Source: Caulobacter segnis (lineage in GTDB: Bacteria; Pseudomonadota; Alphaproteobacteria; Caulobacterales; Caulobacteraceae). Taken from it: DNA of 64,000 bases. The stretch covers positions 496,001 through 560,000 of the forward strand of contig NZ_JARQWW010000003.1 of the NCBI RefSeq assembly GCF_029543125.1, written 5' to 3'. The first letter of the stretch is position 1, and each line of letters begins with the position of its first letter. Both the position numbers and the translations under genes were made by a program. Positions 8,441-16,444 of the stretch are shown piece by piece. The notes beneath the pieces are model-generated. The model was not told the DNA's origin. It saw nothing but the letters and a program-made list of their open reading frames with translations, and made no database searches.

Positions 8441-8887
8441 GTCAGGCCTCGGCTTTACACGTGGACAACGCTGCCAGGGAGCGGACCTTCCAAAGGTCCA
8501 AGATAGAGCCGTTAGCGCCCCTCGCCTGCTGGTGGCTTCGCGCCAGATCAGGCCGTTCAAGTCGCTCGCTCAGCGCCACGTTCGGCCATTGAGCTCGGGC
8601 GCAAACTGGACCTTCGCGCACCAGGGACCACCTCGGTGTGAACGAGGTGCTCTCCCTTCCGCTGGGTGCCAGGTGCGGACATTCGGGTCTGGCCGGAAGA
8701 CAGACTTTCGGACGCGGCATTCCGTATAATTGCCGATCGCTTTCTGGACCTAGCCTGCATCCGTGGTGTCTCAAAGCGCGCTTTAACTTGCCAAGGAAAC
8801 TCGCTCTAGTCTCCTCAAGGAGCTTGGTACATCTCCGTTTCAGCCGAGAACTTCGGACTAATCCAGTGGATGCTTCTCAGGCGTGAC
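8441..8887. other. 447-base stretch without a convincing gene; contains one copy of a 31-bp repeat
   Basis: Short ORFs on both strands here have no recognisable product and look like remnants. The stretch includes a repeat copy at 8516-8546 and a degenerate GCGGACATTCG-type intergenic sequence near 8676-8690. Nothing else is supported. Confidence 0.5.
8516..8546 (+). repeat. 31-bp dispersed repeat, copy 1
   Basis: Starts CGCCCCTCGCCTGCTGG and ends TTCGCGCCAG. It is identical to 9371-9401 except for one base (C versus T at position 14). The two copies have the same orientation and flank the small membrane protein gene. Confidence 0.8.
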
Positions 8888-9253
8888 CTATTGTGTTGGT
8901 GGCGTCGACCATTTCGCGACGATCACAAGGACGCTGCCAAGAACAAACAGAACGCCCCGCACGAGTGCGAATCCTTGGAGATTCCACACCTCGGGGTCGC
9001 CCCACTCATGCACTTCCCAGAAGCGTTGCCTATTCTCCTGGACATGCTGAACGGAGCTTTCGGCACCGATGGCCTGCCAGATCATCAGTAGTTGCTCGTT
9101 CAAGGTCACGAAGTAGCCATGTGGCACCTCACCAACGACCGGGTCTTCCAGGAAGAGTTGCCACCCGGCCGCGGCTAGTATGAGGAGCAGACCTACTGCC
9201 TCGACACGGTGCGTATTCCGGAAAATCGCCGCCACTTTGGTTGATACTCCCAC
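8888..9253 (-). CDS. Small two-helix membrane protein, unknown function
   Basis: 121 residues with two hydrophobic segments, one near residues 16-34 (VEAVGLLLILAAAGWQLFL) and one near the C-terminus (FALVRGVLFVLGSVLVIVA), joined by an acidic, aromatic 50-residue loop. The family is unknown. GTG at 9253 was chosen because AGGGAG lies 7 bases upstream; the longer in-frame ORF back to 9454 would add an unlikely basic extension and run through the repeat. Confidence 0.6.
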   Translation of the reverse strand: MGVSTKVAAIFRNTHRVEAVGLLLILAAAGWQLFLEDPVVGEVPHGYFVTLNEQLLMIWQAIGAESSVQHVQENRQRFWEVHEWGDPEVWNLQGFALVRGVLFVLGSVLVIVAKWSTPPTQ

Positions 9254-9578
9254 TCTCGCGCTCCCTGTGATCTCCTCATTTGCGGCGAAGCTTGCCTTTA
9301 GGCAACCATGGGAATGCGTGTAGTTGCTTGTGTCCAAATGGCCGACCGCGGCCCCCAATGCACCACTAAACGCCCCTCGCCTGTTGGTGGCTTCGCGCCA
9401 GGAGCGCTCCCTCACCCATCGGCGAACTGGCGCCATTAGGTGCCGGTGGCTCACCGCCAGAAAGCATACGCTGAAGCCTCTCGCACGTAGTGCCGTTCGG
9501 CGACGCCGAGCAGGTCTTCCCGAAGCTTGATCTCGAAGGCTCGCTCCACTCGCGCACCAAGCGCCTTCGCCGCTTTGC
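9254..9578. other. 325-base stretch without a gene, contains repeat copy 2
   Basis: Upstream region of the small membrane protein. It contains the 31-bp repeat at 9371-9401 and presumably the promoter of that gene. No RNA gene or other coding sequence is supported. Confidence 0.4.
9371..9401 (+). repeat. 31-bp dispersed repeat, copy 2
   Basis: Starts CGCCCCTCGCCTGTTGG and ends TTCGCGCCAG. It differs from the copy at 8516-8546 by one base. Confidence 0.8.
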
Positions 9579-11330
9579 TCAAGCCGCCGCCTTCATCGAC
9601 TTCATGCTTTTGAAGTTCACCATCTTCACGGGCACAAACCGCAGCACAATGTCCTGAAACTTGCAGACCGTGCGAAGCCGGTCGTGCATCAACTTTAGCC
9701 CGAACTGCGCGATCAGCGGCAAGTCCATGCGCGTCGGCTCCGGCAGCTTGTCGTCGTAGAGCAACCAGAGACAAACACGGTAATCCTGTCCCCTCACCTC
9801 CCTAGGATCGGCAGAGATGGCGTCAAGATACGCCTGTGTTCTCGCGTTGCCGGACGCCTTGATGTGCGCCCGAATATCCCCGAGGAAAGTCGCGTCCGTC
9901 AGGAAGGCCTCACAATAGAGCTGCGTCTGAGCGAAAAGGTAGTTGAGGGCTGACGAACCCTTTAACGGCTTGCAGTTGACGATGCGGATCGCGCCGTCGT
10001 CGGTCATATCCAGCAGGTCGCAGAATTCCTTATCCTTGCGCCCCCGACCAATTTGTAGCTTCGACCGATCAAAGAGGACGCTCTCGGCCCGACGCCGACA
10101 CGCCTCGGTGTTGAACAGCTCTTCCTTGTTCTTTGAGTCCGCCATGTCTGCGATGGCGATGCCCCGATACAGCGCTTCGCACGGCTCCTCGCGGACCTGG
10201 TCACGGACGAAATTGATGACAGCCGCGTGGAAATCGCGATCGACTTTCTGCCAGCGACCGGCGCTGAGCAGGTAATACTCACCGCTCAAACTCTGCTCAG
10301 TCAGGAGACACTCGTAGACCGACCAAAACTTGCTCTCCATGATCCGACTGGACAGATGGGAGTAAGCGTAGATGCGCTTTGAATGCAGGCGGGTCAGCGT
10401 GAGCTTGTCGAGCTTGAGCTCCACGGCGAGCTGGGACGCTTCAAGGTAGGCGTACACCGGGTTGTCACGCTTATCGCTCGCCGAGTAGGCGAAGCTGAAC
10501 TCGTCGTCCTGGATGATCTCTGGCACCCATAGCTGGACACCATCGAGGTCGCCTGTCCGGAGCCTCGCCACCAGCAGCTCGTCCAAGGCCGCCGCCTCCT
10601 CATCGGTCGCCGCGGTGAAGTTTCGATAGTTGGGAAACAGCTCCGCGAAGTCGCGGCTGGGGTAAGCGACCAGAAACTTGCGCAGCCGCGCGATCAAGGA
10701 TGGCCAGGTCAGCTTGCTGTCGCCGAGCACCTTGATCGTGAGACTGTCCTTGCCATGAAGCGTGACGTTCTTCTCGCCTTTTAGGTGCGCCGAGATCGCC
10801 CTGAGGTCCTCGGCTTCGCTCAGCCCCAGAACCAGCGGTTCCGACGGCATGGCGACCTGCCGATCGATGTGGGTCGGCGTGATGGAGTTGTTCTGAGTGC
10901 GTGTCTGTCGAACCCGCTCATTCCCACAGAGGTTCATGGCGGTGCGAACGCCAAAGTCGAGCTCCAGGACCTTGCGAGAGATCGCGGCACCCGCACTCCG
11001 GCCGAACGCCGCCACGAACAGCCGCTCATCGACCATCATCAAGAGGATGCCATTCGGGTTTCGACTGCTGCCGGCGAACGCTAGGGCCGCTTCCGCGCCC
11101 AACTGTTCGTTGACGAACTCAAGCCAAGGCGGCGTGGTTTTCGCCGTCGTGCTCTCAAAGTAGACGAAGCGGCATTTGACGCCGTCCACCTCGAACTCTC
11201 GGCTCGAGTAGTGCGGCTTGGTCGAAATGCCGGCGGCGGGGTTGATAACATCATCAAACCCAGTCTCAGGCTTTGTCAGGTAAACAGCCAGCTGAGCCAG
11301 CTGGGCGAGTTCTTGCGCCTCTTCCCTCAA
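9579..11330 (-). CDS. TIGR04141 / DUF6119 sporadically distributed protein
   Basis: 583 residues. Hallmarks of this family include the FGRSAGAAI segment followed by LELDFGVRTAMNL (about residues 108-134), the SITPTHIDRQVAMPSEP segment, and a late SKLQIGRGRKDKEFCDLLDM stretch. Members are scattered across bacteria, often in defence islands or mobile regions, and have no firmly established activity. There is no signal peptide or membrane helix. It sits alone on the minus strand between unrelated small genes. The start at 11330 has no strong ribosome site. Confidence 0.8.
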   Translation of the reverse strand: MREEAQELAQLAQLAVYLTKPETGFDDVINPAAGISTKPHYSSREFEVDGVKCRFVYFESTTAKTTPPWLEFVNEQLGAEAALAFAGSSRNPNGILLMMVDERLFVAAFGRSAGAAISRKVLELDFGVRTAMNLCGNERVRQTRTQNNSITPTHIDRQVAMPSEPLVLGLSEAEDLRAISAHLKGEKNVTLHGKDSLTIKVLGDSKLTWPSLIARLRKFLVAYPSRDFAELFPNYRNFTAATDEEAAALDELLVARLRTGDLDGVQLWVPEIIQDDEFSFAYSASDKRDNPVYAYLEASQLAVELKLDKLTLTRLHSKRIYAYSHLSSRIMESKFWSVYECLLTEQSLSGEYYLLSAGRWQKVDRDFHAAVINFVRDQVREEPCEALYRGIAIADMADSKNKEELFNTEACRRRAESVLFDRSKLQIGRGRKDKEFCDLLDMTDDGAIRIVNCKPLKGSSALNYLFAQTQLYCEAFLTDATFLGDIRAHIKASGNARTQAYLDAISADPREVRGQDYRVCLWLLYDDKLPEPTRMDLPLIAQFGLKLMHDRLRTVCKFQDIVLRFVPVKMVNFKSMKSMKAAA

Positions 11331-11437
11331 GATTTTGGCCTCCCTCCTTGAAAGGCTATCGCGAAACGGGAAGACCTAAAAGACCTCAACTTCAAGCTCT
11401 CAACGCTCGCCGAAGGCAGAGCTCTAAGCCCCCTTGC

Positions 11438-11623
11438 TCACAATTCACTACTGTCTGTAAGTCCGCCGGAGCGCCGCGCGAACTGAGCGAGAAGGTCGAA
11501 CGGCTTATTCATTGGTCGGTGCTTCTCAAGGTTCTCGATAGCGAAGCGGGCCAAATCGCTCGCCGACAAGCGGACGCTCCAGACGGCAGCTTTGAGCCGG
11601 AAGCCGACGTCCCCCTGGCTCAA
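11438..11623 (-). CDS. Possible small coupled ORF
   Basis: 61 codons from a TTG that overlaps the stop of the upstream gene by four bases (TTGA). That overlap suggests coupling, but the peptide matches nothing I know and TTG is a weak start. It could equally be the frameshifted end of the upstream gene. Confidence 0.25.
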   Translation of the reverse strand: MSQGDVGFRLKAAVWSVRLSASDLARFAIENLEKHRPMNKPFDLLAQFARRSGGLTDSSEL

Positions 11624-11958
11624 GTTGACAGGTGAGATAGGCTCAGCGTCGACCTGAGGCGCGCGGTCTGCAGCACCATTTCAAGTTGGTCGAAGGCTCG
11701 CAGAACCGCATCTTTGTCGCCCTCCACACTGGTGACGAACGAGCGCACCTCGATTCTGGCGCGAAGGTCGTCCACAGCGTCTGCAACGATGCTCAAGGCC
11801 GCCTGGACAACAGGATCAGGCTCGACACGCGCTTCGATCTCGCGGACGACATTGAGTATGTTTCTCAGATTATGAGCGGGATCAAGATACGGCGTGAGCG
11901 CCTCGGTCTGGGCGCGGCCAAGTTCGAGCCAGGCTGCGAGGGATTGCGACGCCGTCAT
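11620..11958 (-). CDS. Small helical protein of unknown function
   Basis: 112 residues, acidic and helical, containing LDPAHNLRNILNVVREIEARVEPD and a leucine-rich C-terminal helix. No family is recognised. It is isolated from TIGR04141 by about 290 bases and divergent from the PepSY operon. No strong ribosome site was found. Confidence 0.5.
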   Translation of the reverse strand: MTASQSLAAWLELGRAQTEALTPYLDPAHNLRNILNVVREIEARVEPDPVVQAALSIVADAVDDLRARIEVRSFVTSVEGDKDAVLRAFDQLEMVLQTARLRSTLSLSHLST

Positions 11959-12131
11959 CGCGGCAGTCTATCGACTTGTGGTCGCCGTAACGAGAGCCGC
12001 CACCCGTTTTAGCAGCCGCCCCCCATTTCTTGCACTTGCGACGCGTTCTTTATGGGCCTTAGAAGCCTTGAGCGACGCTTCCTGGGCCACGGCCGCAATG
12101 TCGCTGTCATCGGCGATCGATCAGAGGGTTC

Positions 12132-13274
12132 ATGAAGCACGGCACGCTCAGAAGCTGGTTCTGGGTCCACAAGTGGACGAGCCTCCTCTGCACCCTCTTT
12201 CTGCTGCTGCTTTGCGTCACCGGCCTGCCGCTGATCTTCAGCGAGGAGATCGGACATCTAACGGGCTCGGCAGTCGAACCTGCGCCGCCGTCGGCCGGCT
12301 CTAAGCCGCTCAATGTCGACGACCTCGTCGCCACGGCCAACGCCAAGTACCCTGCGGACGTGCCGCTCTTCTTCGGCTGGGATCCACACTCAACCGGCGT
12401 CTACGTCAATCTTGGCGCCGAGCCCTCCACCCCCGCGCCGAAGATGAACACCGTGGTCATGGACAGCCACACCGCCCGGGACATGGAGGCGCCGCAGTTC
12501 AACACCGGCTTCATGTACGTGCTCTTGCGTCTCCACACTGACCTCTACGGCGGTTTGGTCGGCTATCTGTTCCTCGGCGTCATGGGGCTGCTGTTCGTGG
12601 TCTCCACGGTGTCCGGCGTCGTGCTCTACGCCCCGTTCATGAAGAAGCAGCCGTTCGGTGTTTTTCGGACCGACCGCAGCCGGCGTCTCGCCTGGCTCGA
12701 TCTGCACAATCTGCTGGGCGCGGCCAGCATCGTCTGGGTCCTGACCGTCGGCGTCACCGGCGCCTTCAACACAATCGCAGGCCCCCTGCAGTCGGCTTGG
12801 CAGGCCGATGCTGTCTCGGCGTTCGCGGCAAAGTACGAGGGCCGCCCCCTCCCCTCCAAGCTCGCCTCGGTGCATCAGGCGATCGAGACGGCGAAGGCTG
12901 CGGAGCCCGGCATGCGCCCCGCCTTTGTCTCCTGGCCGGGCACCGGCTATAGCGGCGACCACCACTACGGCGTCTTCATGTCGGGTACGAGCCCCCTGAC
13001 CGCCCAGCTCTATCGGCCTGTACTGATCGATGCGGCGAGCGGCCGGCTGACGGCGCAGCCGAAGGCTCCGTGGTACATCACCGCCCTCCTCCTCAGCCAG
13101 CCGTTGCACTTCGGCAATTATGGCGGGCTGGCTCTCAAGTTCATCTGGGCGCTCTTCGACCTGCTGGTCATCGCCATCCTAGTGAGCGGCGTGGTCCTTT
13201 GGCTTCGCAAGTCCGGCGACACCGGGCGGCTCGAGCGGCTCAAGACCGCCCATGGCGTGGAGGCCGTCGCATGA
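12132..13274 (+). CDS. PepSY-associated transmembrane protein
   Basis: 380-residue inner-membrane protein with four main hydrophobic helices: residues 15-36 (TSLLCTLFLLLLCVTGLPLIF), about 135-165, about 190-215 and 345-365. The LHTDLYGG and WLDLHNLLG histidine segments are typical of the PepSY_TM family that reduces or supports uptake of ferric siderophores together with TonB-dependent receptors. AGAGGG lies just before the ATG. Its last four bases overlap the next gene. A TonB receptor lies 3 kb away but on the other side of the mobilization genes. Confidence 0.85.
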   Translation: MKHGTLRSWFWVHKWTSLLCTLFLLLLCVTGLPLIFSEEIGHLTGSAVEPAPPSAGSKPLNVDDLVATANAKYPADVPLFFGWDPHSTGVYVNLGAEPSTPAPKMNTVVMDSHTARDMEAPQFNTGFMYVLLRLHTDLYGGLVGYLFLGVMGLLFVVSTVSGVVLYAPFMKKQPFGVFRTDRSRRLAWLDLHNLLGAASIVWVLTVGVTGAFNTIAGPLQSAWQADAVSAFAAKYEGRPLPSKLASVHQAIETAKAAEPGMRPAFVSWPGTGYSGDHHYGVFMSGTSPLTAQLYRPVLIDAASGRLTAQPKAPWYITALLLSQPLHFGNYGGLALKFIWALFDLLVIAILVSGVVLWLRKSGDTGRLERLKTAHGVEAVA

Positions 13275-13447
13275 GGTCCTATCCGCTTCGGCCTTTGCTG
13301 ATCCCCGGGGTGCTCGGCGCGGTGACGGCCTTCGCCCTGCTCGCTGCTCTCTTGAGCGACGGCCCATTGGAGACGCTCTCCGTCATTCTGCTGGCGGGTG
13401 TTGTGGTTCTAGTGATTCTGCGCCTCGTGCGCCGCGGACGAGGCTGA
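13271..13447 (+). CDS. Small membrane protein coupled to the PepSY protein
   Basis: 58 residues with two hydrophobic helices (LIPGVLGAVTAFALLAALL and LSVILLAGVVVLVILRLV) and a basic end. The ATGA overlap with the PepSY gene shows translational coupling. Function unknown; the arrangement suggests an accessory subunit. Confidence 0.75.
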   Translation: MRSYPLRPLLIPGVLGAVTAFALLAALLSDGPLETLSVILLAGVVVLVILRLVRRGRG

Positions 13448-13562
13448 CGTAGTTCCTATACCTCAAGGATTGTCGCGCCCTTCTTTGAGAGCAGGTCAAC
13501 TATTGCAAAGTGCATGCTGAGCCTTCGCTTGTAGCCAGTACCGAATTTTAGCGGCTGCAAAG

Positions 13563-13814
13563 TTACTTTCTCAGCCGCACGCCAGCTCCGGTATCTTCAT
13601 CTGTAGCGACAAACACCACCCCGGCATCCTCTAGGGCGCGGCGGACAGCTGCCACATTGGCAGCCGAACTCTTTTCCGGTCCACTACCACTCTCCATCCT
13701 CCGGATGGTCGCAAGCGACACCGCGGAACTGCGCGCGAGCTCAAGCCCGCTCCAGCCAAGAAGGGCGCGAGCAGCACGAATTTGCGCGGCAGTTATTGCT
13801 ACTTTAGAATTCAT
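13563..13814 (-). CDS. XRE-family helix-turn-helix regulator
   Basis: 83 residues. The HTH covers about residues 9-50 (QIRAARALLGWSGLELA, SLATIRRMESG), with a short C-terminal strand pair (GVVFVATDEDTGAGVRL) common in compact alphaproteobacterial XRE proteins. It is divergent from the small gene pair at 13.9-14.7 kb. The direct repeat GCTACTTT at 13798 and 13817 spans its start codon. Confidence 0.8.
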   Translation of the reverse strand: MNSKVAITAAQIRAARALLGWSGLELARSSAVSLATIRRMESGSGPEKSSAANVAAVRRALEDAGVVFVATDEDTGAGVRLRK

Positions 13815-13875
13815 ATGCTACTTTTGAACGCTCTATCGAGTCTTCAATCTAACGCCAGCATACTGAGTCGCGCCC

Positions 13876-14325
13876 ATGACCTCACGTCTTAAGACGGGAG
13901 CCGACCTCCCGCGTCCTATCGGCTTGTCTTCTGTGCAGCCGGACAGCGTCGATGACCGTGCCCACGGCGTCGCCCTGCGCTGGCTTGTCATCGAAAGAGA
14001 ACGGCATCGGCTCGAAGATGTATGGGCCGCAACTGAGGCCTTCATGGCCAAAAGCTACAATTGGTTCGCACTGAGCGATCGCGAGCGAGCCGATCATCCC
14101 GCCGGCCAGCTCATGGAGGCGCTCGACAGACGGATCGCCAAGCTCGGCAAAAGAAACGAGCGCCTGCTGGAACGCCTTTTGCGTCAGCCGGCGACGACGC
14201 CGGGCGGGATCATGGCGTGTCTGCAGATTTTGGCTGAACTCGTCCACCCCGCCGAGAATGAGGAGGCCCACCGGCTTATTCGGCAGATCACCTCCGCGCT
14301 CGAAGTCCGGGCAGCAGCACAATGA
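13876..14325 (+). CDS. Unknown protein A next to the mobilization genes
   Basis: 149 residues, charged and helical. The C-terminal part (LQILAELVHPAENEEAHRLI) resembles the end of the next gene product (LKVAAALIDPQDEPEVHALI), so the two are probably paralogues. No family is recognised. It overlaps the next gene by four bases (ATGA). The true start could be a little downstream of 13876. Confidence 0.6.
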   Translation: MTSRLKTGADLPRPIGLSSVQPDSVDDRAHGVALRWLVIERERHRLEDVWAATEAFMAKSYNWFALSDRERADHPAGQLMEALDRRIAKLGKRNERLLERLLRQPATTPGGIMACLQILAELVHPAENEEAHRLIRQITSALEVRAAAQ

Positions 14326-14723
14326 CAGCCGCATCCCACTCTGTCGTGATGCTTTGTGATCGGCTGCTCGCTCTCCATGCTGAGCGTGAGCAGCTACACC
14401 TCGACTACGGCAGGCACGAGGAGAGTCTTTGCCTGTGGCTCGACAAGGCCGGCCTGAGGCTGGCGGAAGCCGACGATCTGCCGGAGGGCCGCCTGCTGTC
14501 GGCAATTTCTGATCGGCTTTCATCGTCGATCGAGGAGAGTCGCGGGCTTTTAGCGGAGCTGGCGAGGCATCGACCGGATAAGCTCTCTGAGATCGGGGCG
14601 ACCCTTAAGGTCGCAGCGGCCTTGATCGATCCGCAAGATGAGCCGGAGGTTCACGCCTTGATTTCCTGGGCGGCGGGACGCGTTTCGACCGCGGCCCAGG
14701 CCACTAATGCGGCCAGCCTCTAA
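14322..14723 (+). CDS. Unknown protein B, paralogue of its neighbour
   Basis: 133 residues, helical and acidic. It shares the C-terminal pattern with the preceding protein and is translationally coupled to it. The stop overlaps the relaxase stop on the opposite strand by four bases, which shows tight packing within one module. Function unknown. Confidence 0.6.
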   Translation: MTAASHSVVMLCDRLLALHAEREQLHLDYGRHEESLCLWLDKAGLRLAEADDLPEGRLLSAISDRLSSSIEESRGLLAELARHRPDKLSEIGATLKVAAALIDPQDEPEVHALISWAAGRVSTAAQATNAASL

Positions 14724-15754
14724 CGCGATAGGTCCAAATCGCGATCGAGCGTCCGCTCTTGTCGATCGCGTTTGAGCCACGCCTCCAGTTGTTCCACCCG
14801 CACTCGGTCTTCTGCGGCTCTCACGAGTTCCGTGCGTCGCGTTATGGGTTCGCCGAACTGATGCTCCAAGGCTGCGACACGCCGGCCGAGCTGACGGTCG
14901 GCGGGGTCGGGGCTGCGCGAGAGTTCGAATGCAGCGTCCCTGTAGGTCCTTCGCAGCGCATCGTGCCGCGCGTGGATCGCCGGTATCCAGGGCTGGTCCG
15001 TATAGCTTCGACCTCGGGCCTCCTCGAGCGCTCGATCTGCGGCGCTGACGAGCACGCGAGGCGGCGCGCCGCCGTCCAGATACTCGGCTTCGAGCCGCCA
15101 CATGGCCATCGAGCAACCACCGCGTTGAACGAGACCTCTCGTCCATCGCGGACTGGTGACAGCCGGTAATCCCTCGCTGTGCAGGTGTTCGGGCCATGAG
15201 GCGCGCCAACGCTCGTATGTGGCATCGTCCGGACGCAACCTGGAGCCGTCATCGCCGAGCGCGCGCACAGCGATATGGATGTGGGGATGGGCCGTGTCGC
15301 GGTGCGGGACCAGCAAGTACTCGTGGTTAGCCGCAAAGAGGCTTCTCGCAAGGGCCCTGCCCGCCCGATAGACCGCCTCGCGGTCACGATCATCCGGATA
15401 GGAGACAACGTAGGATTTGGCGATCTGGCCGACCTTGCCCGTTTGAAGATCGTCCGCGGCCCAATCGACGGCGGCCTCCTTGATGGCGTCGCGGCCGTGA
15501 AGCCTTTCGCCGTCACGGCCTTCCAGCTCCAGTTCGCCGCCGCGCGATATGTACCTGAGATGCGCGTGCAACCGCGCCCCTGTCAGGCTGCCGCCGGTTT
15601 TCTTGAAGACCGTAGAGGGAGCCGTACTCGTGGACCTGTGAAGGAGGCCGCGCAGCCTGGATGTAAGCATCAATCGGCCGTCCGCGTACCGTCGCGGCTG
15701 CAGGAGCGAGCGCCAATCGTCTTCGAAGCCTCGAGGGACGCGGTCATCGGCCAT
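14720..15754 (-). CDS. Relaxase / mobilization nuclease (VirD2-like)
   Basis: 344 residues. The relaxase metal-binding motif is clear at residues 151-160 (HRDTAHPHIH), and HLRYISRGG around Tyr68 is the likely nicking tyrosine. The C-terminus is highly charged and short: there is no helicase or primase domain. Such proteins nick oriT of mobilizable plasmids or integrative elements and carry the strand to a recipient. It overlaps the MobC-like gene by 11 bases. No coupling protein or type IV secretion gene is in the window, so transfer would need a helper. Confidence 0.85.
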   Translation of the reverse strand: MADDRVPRGFEDDWRSLLQPRRYADGRLMLTSRLRGLLHRSTSTAPSTVFKKTGGSLTGARLHAHLRYISRGGELELEGRDGERLHGRDAIKEAAVDWAADDLQTGKVGQIAKSYVVSYPDDRDREAVYRAGRALARSLFAANHEYLLVPHRDTAHPHIHIAVRALGDDGSRLRPDDATYERWRASWPEHLHSEGLPAVTSPRWTRGLVQRGGCSMAMWRLEAEYLDGGAPPRVLVSAADRALEEARGRSYTDQPWIPAIHARHDALRRTYRDAAFELSRSPDPADRQLGRRVAALEHQFGEPITRRTELVRAAEDRVRVEQLEAWLKRDRQERTLDRDLDLSR

Positions 15755-16151
15755 CGTCGGCTTCCCAATAGGCGAGGTTGCCCCTCACCGCATCGCGTAC
15801 GGCGCACAGCTGCGCTCGGATTTCCAGGTGGTAGGCGCGCGCATTGTCGATGCAGGCTTCCGCAGCGTGGATCGTCTGCGCCCTGGCTGCGAGCATGCGG
15901 ATCGCAACACCGATGCGGCGAAGCTCCATTCGGATCTGAACGAGCGCAAGCGCCTGGTCGTGCGGAAAACAAGGCGCTCCGGCCAGGACACGCATCACGC
16001 AGCCGCGGACCCAGGTCGCGCGTTTCAAACCGCTGTCCAGGCAGGCCCGGTCCAAAAGCGCGACCTCGTCCGCCTCCAGGCGCAGGCCGATGGAGATCGG
16101 CTGCTCCTTGTTCACCCAGTAGCGCCGCGGTTTGGGTGCATCCTTGGCCAT
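15744..16151 (-). CDS. MobC-like relaxosome accessory protein
   Basis: 135 residues. The N-terminal part looks like a ribbon-helix-helix (ISIGLRLEADEVALLDRACLDSGLKRATWVRG), followed by a helical region with MELRRIGVAIRMLAARAQ, similar to the 'LRRIGVNLNQ' segment of MobC proteins. It would bind oriT and help the relaxase. It lies directly upstream of the relaxase with an 11-base overlap. Confidence 0.75.
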   Translation of the reverse strand: MAKDAPKPRRYWVNKEQPISIGLRLEADEVALLDRACLDSGLKRATWVRGCVMRVLAGAPCFPHDQALALVQIRMELRRIGVAIRMLAARAQTIHAAEACIDNARAYHLEIRAQLCAVRDAVRGNLAYWEADDGR

Positions 16152-16278
16152 CGCAAAGCTCCGAAGCTCATTTCACGGCAAGCTTGGAGAAGGCGGGCGC
16201 GGCACAACAAGCGGCGCCGGAGCAACAGCGCGCATTCAACGCCACAAAATGTGTGAGCCGGCGCGCAACCGGCAAGTT

Positions 16279-16296
16279 CGCGCCGATTTCGGCGCG
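16279..16296. repeat. Perfect 8-bp inverted repeat, possible oriT element
   Basis: CGCGCCGA and TCGGCGCG separated by two bases, in the 290-base gap upstream of the mobC-relaxase operon, where an origin of transfer is usually found. The position supports oriT, but no nick site could be recognised. Confidence 0.3.
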
Positions 16297-16410
16297 GACG
16301 GCGCTGAAGGCTGCACGCCGCGCGTCCATTTCTGCACGTCCGCGGGACGCATCCGCACGAAAAACGGCCGGCGACGCATCGCGCGCCGCCGACCCCTCTT
16401 GTCGTTTCAG

Positions 16411-16428
16411 GACGCCCCGAGGGGCGTC
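16411..16428 (-). terminator. Hairpin after the TonB receptor gene
   Basis: GACGCCCC and GGGGCGTC with two bases between, 17 bases downstream of the receptor stop. There is no clear U tract, so terminator function is inferred from position and stem strength. Confidence 0.5.
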
Positions 16429-16444
16429 ACGTCGATGGATGCGA

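Noticed and set aside
13456..13560. 34-codon TTG ORF just after the XRE gene
   Set aside because: No ribosome site or family; may be a gene remnant, too little evidence to list.
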